A stretch of 64,000 nucleotides of DNA, from positions 4,402,001-4,466,000 of the forward strand of contig NC_135240.1 in assembly GCF_947623445.1 (NCBI RefSeq), in the 5' to 3' direction. Below, piece after piece: positions 60,623-64,000 of the stretch (within the stretch, counting starts at the first letter, position 1; each line of letters begins with the position of its first letter). Source of the stretch: Clavelina lepadiformis. Its lineage: Eukaryota > Chordata > Ascidiacea > Aplousobranchia > Clavelinidae. The notes under the pieces were generated by a model. That model did not search any database and was not told the DNA's origin. It saw only the letters and a list, made by a program, of their open reading frames with translations. A program made the position numbers and the translations under genes.

Positions 60623-61163
60623 TTCCTATAACATTCTTGACTATTAGGACTTTTAAAATTTTTATTTCGGTTCATAATAAAACTAGGTATGGTGAAAATG
60701 CAATGTTTCAATGCAATATGATGATTTTATATCAACGCATTTCTTTCAAAACCTTTTGCTTCATGTTCATTACCTACATAGACATCACAACAAAAACAAC
60801 GCAATAATTTAATTAAACATCCCAACCTTAGTGAAAATAATCGCCACGGATAATGCCAACGCTTTCGCTTCAGTTAAAGGCAAAAGTGACGACTGACTGG
60901 CTGAGGTTCTGACTCGTGACTAATATTAGTTTAGTTACGAATTAATATCAAAAGCAGTTATTACCTGTCTTGCAAAGTTCTGCGTCGAATTTGTATCATA
61001 AAAATTTTTAAACCATTTTAGCGAATGAAGATTAAAGCTTAATCCGAGACTGGTTTTTATGACCCAGTATACCGTAGACCTATAAAAATCGGTTTTATAC
61101 TGTTAAAAAAAAATTTCATCAATTAAGTTAAAACAGTTGGACAGGCTATTGGCGCACTCAAGA

Positions 61164-62389
61164 TTTTTTTGTATTGAGAGGTGTTTCATGCGACTATGAG
61201 GCCTTGGCCTTTCATCACTGTTGCTGCTGTTCGTCTTGGCCTGTATAGGAACCTGACTGTAGAGTTCGTCATACGCACACTCAATTTATTATTTTCCATG
61301 AGCTACAGTGGCGCACCTTAGATGCGTAATTTTGCATATATTGCATTGGACACAGATCTTATGCGTACCCAATTTTCAACTCATTTAGAGATTGAATTAG
61401 TGCATGGAGTTTTGTAAATTGTGCACCCCAAGTGCGTCCAAGCAATTTTGCACACTTGCATTTGTCATTTTTGGTTATATGGAACACGCAAGATCTTGCT
61501 GAAAACAGCCATACTCTGCAGTTTGGTATGGAAAGCTTGCATTTTAGCACAAGCACTTGCATTTATTGCTGAAAAAATAGGATCCATATATTATGCCACA
61601 CCAGTATAAAAACTTCATAAAAAGTGTAATTATTTTCCATCACAACTGATTTTTATTGAATAAATGGAGCCGATTCAAAAGCCACTGGATTCCTCCTACT
61701 TAGCCTATACATGCCACTATCACTATCAAGAGATGAAACTAAACATAATTTCACAGAACTTGCAATCTTTGTATGCGTCTCTCTCGTGACATTTTATGTG
61801 ACCACGCCAGAAGAGTAGAAGCTTATATATATACCAGCGCCAAAACGGTATTTGCTCCTTCACCACACTGGCGTATCACACAAACTTTCTATATGTGTGT
61901 CTTAGTGGTTGTGGTGAACAGTTTCAAATTTTGGCTATACAACACACTAGTACCGGTATGGCCTAGGCTAAAAAAATACCAAAAAACTTATAGAAAAATG
62001 TGTGACTATCGGAACATGCACAAAGGCTAGTTTGGTAAGCGGCGCTCAAGTGATGAGGACATCCATCTCCTTAATAGATTACATGGCTGGACTTTTAGTT
62101 CCGAAAACCTCCTGCTTGCATCAGACAAAAATCATACTAGTTTAATAAAACAACTTTTGTTCAAATTTCTTTTCATCTGGGTAGGGATAATTTAAGTTCC
62201 AACATAATTAACTCAAATTTTGATAGTTTTTGCGTAGTTGATATTCATTCAAACCCTGCTTCACAACTTTTGTGATTTGTTTTCAGTGCCTGACACTACG
62301 TGTGTAGCATGTTAGAGATTGTTGTGTTAATGTCTCAAAGACAGAGCAGCTGCTGATATCAAGTGAATATTTCTAGTAGGTTGTGCAGA
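61164..62389. other. Spacer after the duplication, 5' flank of the EFCAB5-like gene
   Basis: Non-coding and AT-rich. It ends with an acceptor-like AGTAGGTTGTGCAG (AG at 62387-62388) one base before the next start codon. Short ORFs at 61359-62030 have no features. Confidence 0.45.
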
Positions 62390-64000
62390 ATGGCGAGCTC
62401 TGTTGTAAGCAGCCAATTAACAACAAACTCTGAAAGTGTTTGCACCAATGAAAGGTCGTTCCCGGTCACAATTGATGATGAGAGCTTCTCCACAGTGGGA
62501 GAGATCTTCGCTTTAAACTCATCTATGACATCACAATCCACCATGCAGGAGTCACCAGTTTTAACACAATCTGAGGTTTGCAAATAATCGTATCCTATAC
62601 CAAAATTATAGTTTCATTTTCGAATTAAGCCCTAGTTTACATCGTACTACTCTAGAAGCTTCATACCACTGTCAGCCTCCCTGCAGGCCAACCACAGATA
62701 TGTTTGTCAGCATTCTTGCAAGTGTTAGAAGAAATATCTTACCTCAGGTCCTAATATGTCACACCACTTCAGATGTCATGCCTGCCACTCTAATACACTT
62801 TCCTTTTGTTCTTTGATAGATTTTGGAAATTTTAACGTTGTGGCAAAAACTGCTTGTTTTAAAAATATTTTAATAGTTTCAAGAACATGGGTTTCTGTGG
62901 TTGCTTGAGAAGTAGATGCAGTGATGAGACTTTATTTAACTTCTCTCATGATTCGTCATAAATCAGTCATTCCAATCTGCCCTTTGTATTTTCATTTGAA
63001 GTATAAGTCACGCAACTCAACATTGAAACATGCTCTGTTAGTTTGGAAAAGATTTTTCAGATGTTGTAATTTTCTTGTAAGATTTCTTGGAATGTTAACT
63101 CTCAGCTTCTTCTTCAATCAGGGTATCTCCAGTGATAGCATCCCTATCGCTATGGCAACCCCGATCAGCCCCGCTTCTGTACAAAGCAGTGGAGGTCAAA
63201 TGAGTTCATATACACCGGACACCGTGTTGGACAAAGAATGGTTTCGAAGAGAGAAGAGCAAGATAGAAGAGAAGTTGCTCGCGGTTCAAAAACTCAAGAA
63301 GCAGAGAATGCAGGATGAGAAATCAGCAGCAGTGAAACTTGAGAGAACGGTGACTTCTTTGTTGTACAAACTCCGTCAATGACTGCATTATTAGTGATTC
63401 AGCCTAATCTTTAAGCCCCTGTCGTCATTTTCCTTTATAACACCGTTGTACGCTTTATTGTGTTGATGCTTCTTGTTATAAGCCACTGAATTTATTCCAC
63501 ACAGCTTCCCATGGATTTGCTTGCATTTGATTGGTTCAATGAGAACGCGCTAACGTCGGAGTTAAGGGTTTATCTGATCGACAAGTTGTTGCCGACTTTG
63601 ATCCTTGGAATGGAAAAAGTGCGTCACCTCGCATCTCCAACATCCGACCATAATCCAGGAAGTTAATTGCGATGTTCCTCGTTCTTCCAGGTTCTGCTCG
63701 AGGCTGAGAAGCGGGGATTGATTGAAAGCGATGAGTTGGATGAGGGAAGAAGAAAATTTAATCCGATCAACCTCCTGGCCCAGTACTTGATGAGGAACAA
63801 TCCTCGATACTGCAACTTCGCTGAAGCATCCCCCTACATCAGAGGACTCTGGAAGGTGTCGGAAGAACTTAAAAGGGACGTCTACCAGACCGAAGCCAAC
63901 AAGTAGGAAACTCCATTAATGTCATATTGTGTTGCAAGCATCACAAATATGATTATGACATCACTTTTAGGTTGGCAAAGTTGAAGGTGGAAGCAAGGAA
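62390..64000 (+). CDS. EFCAB5-like protein, N-terminal exons (continues past window)
   Basis: Exons in phase: 62390-62575, 63122-63349, 63505-63618, 63691-63902, 63971-64000 and beyond. The start MASSVVSSQLTTNSE lies 1 base after a 3' splice site. It is followed by Ser/Thr-rich sequence, then a charged helix (DKEWFRREKSKIEEKLLAVQ; likely coiled coil). The conserved block is LPMDLLAFDWFNENALTSEL, YLIDKLLPTLILGMEKV and FNPINLLAQYLMRNNPRYC. The FNP-x-x-x-LA-YLMRNNP motif resembles the N-terminal region of EFCAB5 and related axonemal/ciliary proteins (DPY30/RII-like helical segments). The assignment is from memory of the motif and only moderate; the EF-hand part would lie outside the window. The donor at 63350 (GTGACT) is modest but fits phase. 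Confidence 0.6.

Larger units (their letters stand above)
50325..61163. repeat. Tandem segmental duplication, unit B (LRMDA + FMO)
   Basis: Direct repeat of 39505-50324, ending with the same GGCGCACTCAAGA at 61163 and then unrelated sequence. Differences are single bases and small indels: a 7-base duplication near 55490, 3 bases near 56485, 1 base near 58135. All coding frames in this unit remain open. The distal third (from about 48120/58960) looks more similar between units than the gene-bearing part. Confidence 0.95.
58314..61163. other. FMO upstream region and distal part of unit B
   Basis: Duplicate of 47473-50324: a CGCCATTAACT fragment at about 58477-58520, the fuller copy at 60234-60426, the tRNA-like relic at 60551-60622. 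No supported gene. Confidence 0.45.

Overview
The window reads as nuclear DNA of an invertebrate chordate, most likely an ascidian of the Ciona type. The genes are intron-rich with short introns, the proteins are clear one-to-one relatives of vertebrate genes (NAV, RAB26/37, PHF10, LRMDA, TMEM186, FMO, EFCAB5-like), the DNA is AT-rich, and several start codons sit 0-24 nt after a good 3' splice site with no matching 5' exon. The last point is what spliced-leader trans-splicing and short operons, known in Ciona, would produce. The species is inferred from these features, not read directly.

Layout. 1-2157 (+): the last nine exons of a neuron navigator (NAV) gene. 2694-4794 (-): a heparan-sulfate 3-O-sulfotransferase-like gene; a close paralog lies at 22367-23845 (-). 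6544-13755: a hAT transposon with a perfect 8-bp target duplication. It contains a tandem array of a 2.24-kb unit (two full copies and one partial) and a nested, decayed piggyBac element. 13969-18032: a second terminal-inverted-repeat element of unrecognised type carrying a spliced minus-strand gene. 18124-21070 (+): a 2-oxoglutarate/Fe(II) oxygenase of the isopenicillin-N-synthase type. 24585-25111 (+): a small single-pass membrane protein of unknown family. 28704-30168 (-): a RAB26/RAB37 GTPase with a hAT-type MITE in its first intron. 33801-35253 (+): nucleoside diphosphate kinase followed by TMEM186, spaced like a two-gene operon. 35445-39362 (-): PHF10/BAF45A, a PBAF chromatin-remodelling subunit. 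39505-61163: a direct tandem duplication of about 10.8 kb, each unit holding LRMDA and an FMO flavin monooxygenase, both on the minus strand. 62390-64000 (+): the 5' exons of an EFCAB5-like gene that runs off the end.

The genes do not form a pathway; this is a normal mixed chromosomal segment. The features of most interest are structural: the recent two-gene duplication, the nested transposons with internal amplification, the unclassified TIR element, the operon/trans-splicing signatures, and the sulfotransferase pair whose last exons are far more alike than their first exons. Splice junctions were assigned by eye using GT-AG ends, phase continuity and family alignment from memory. No search was run.
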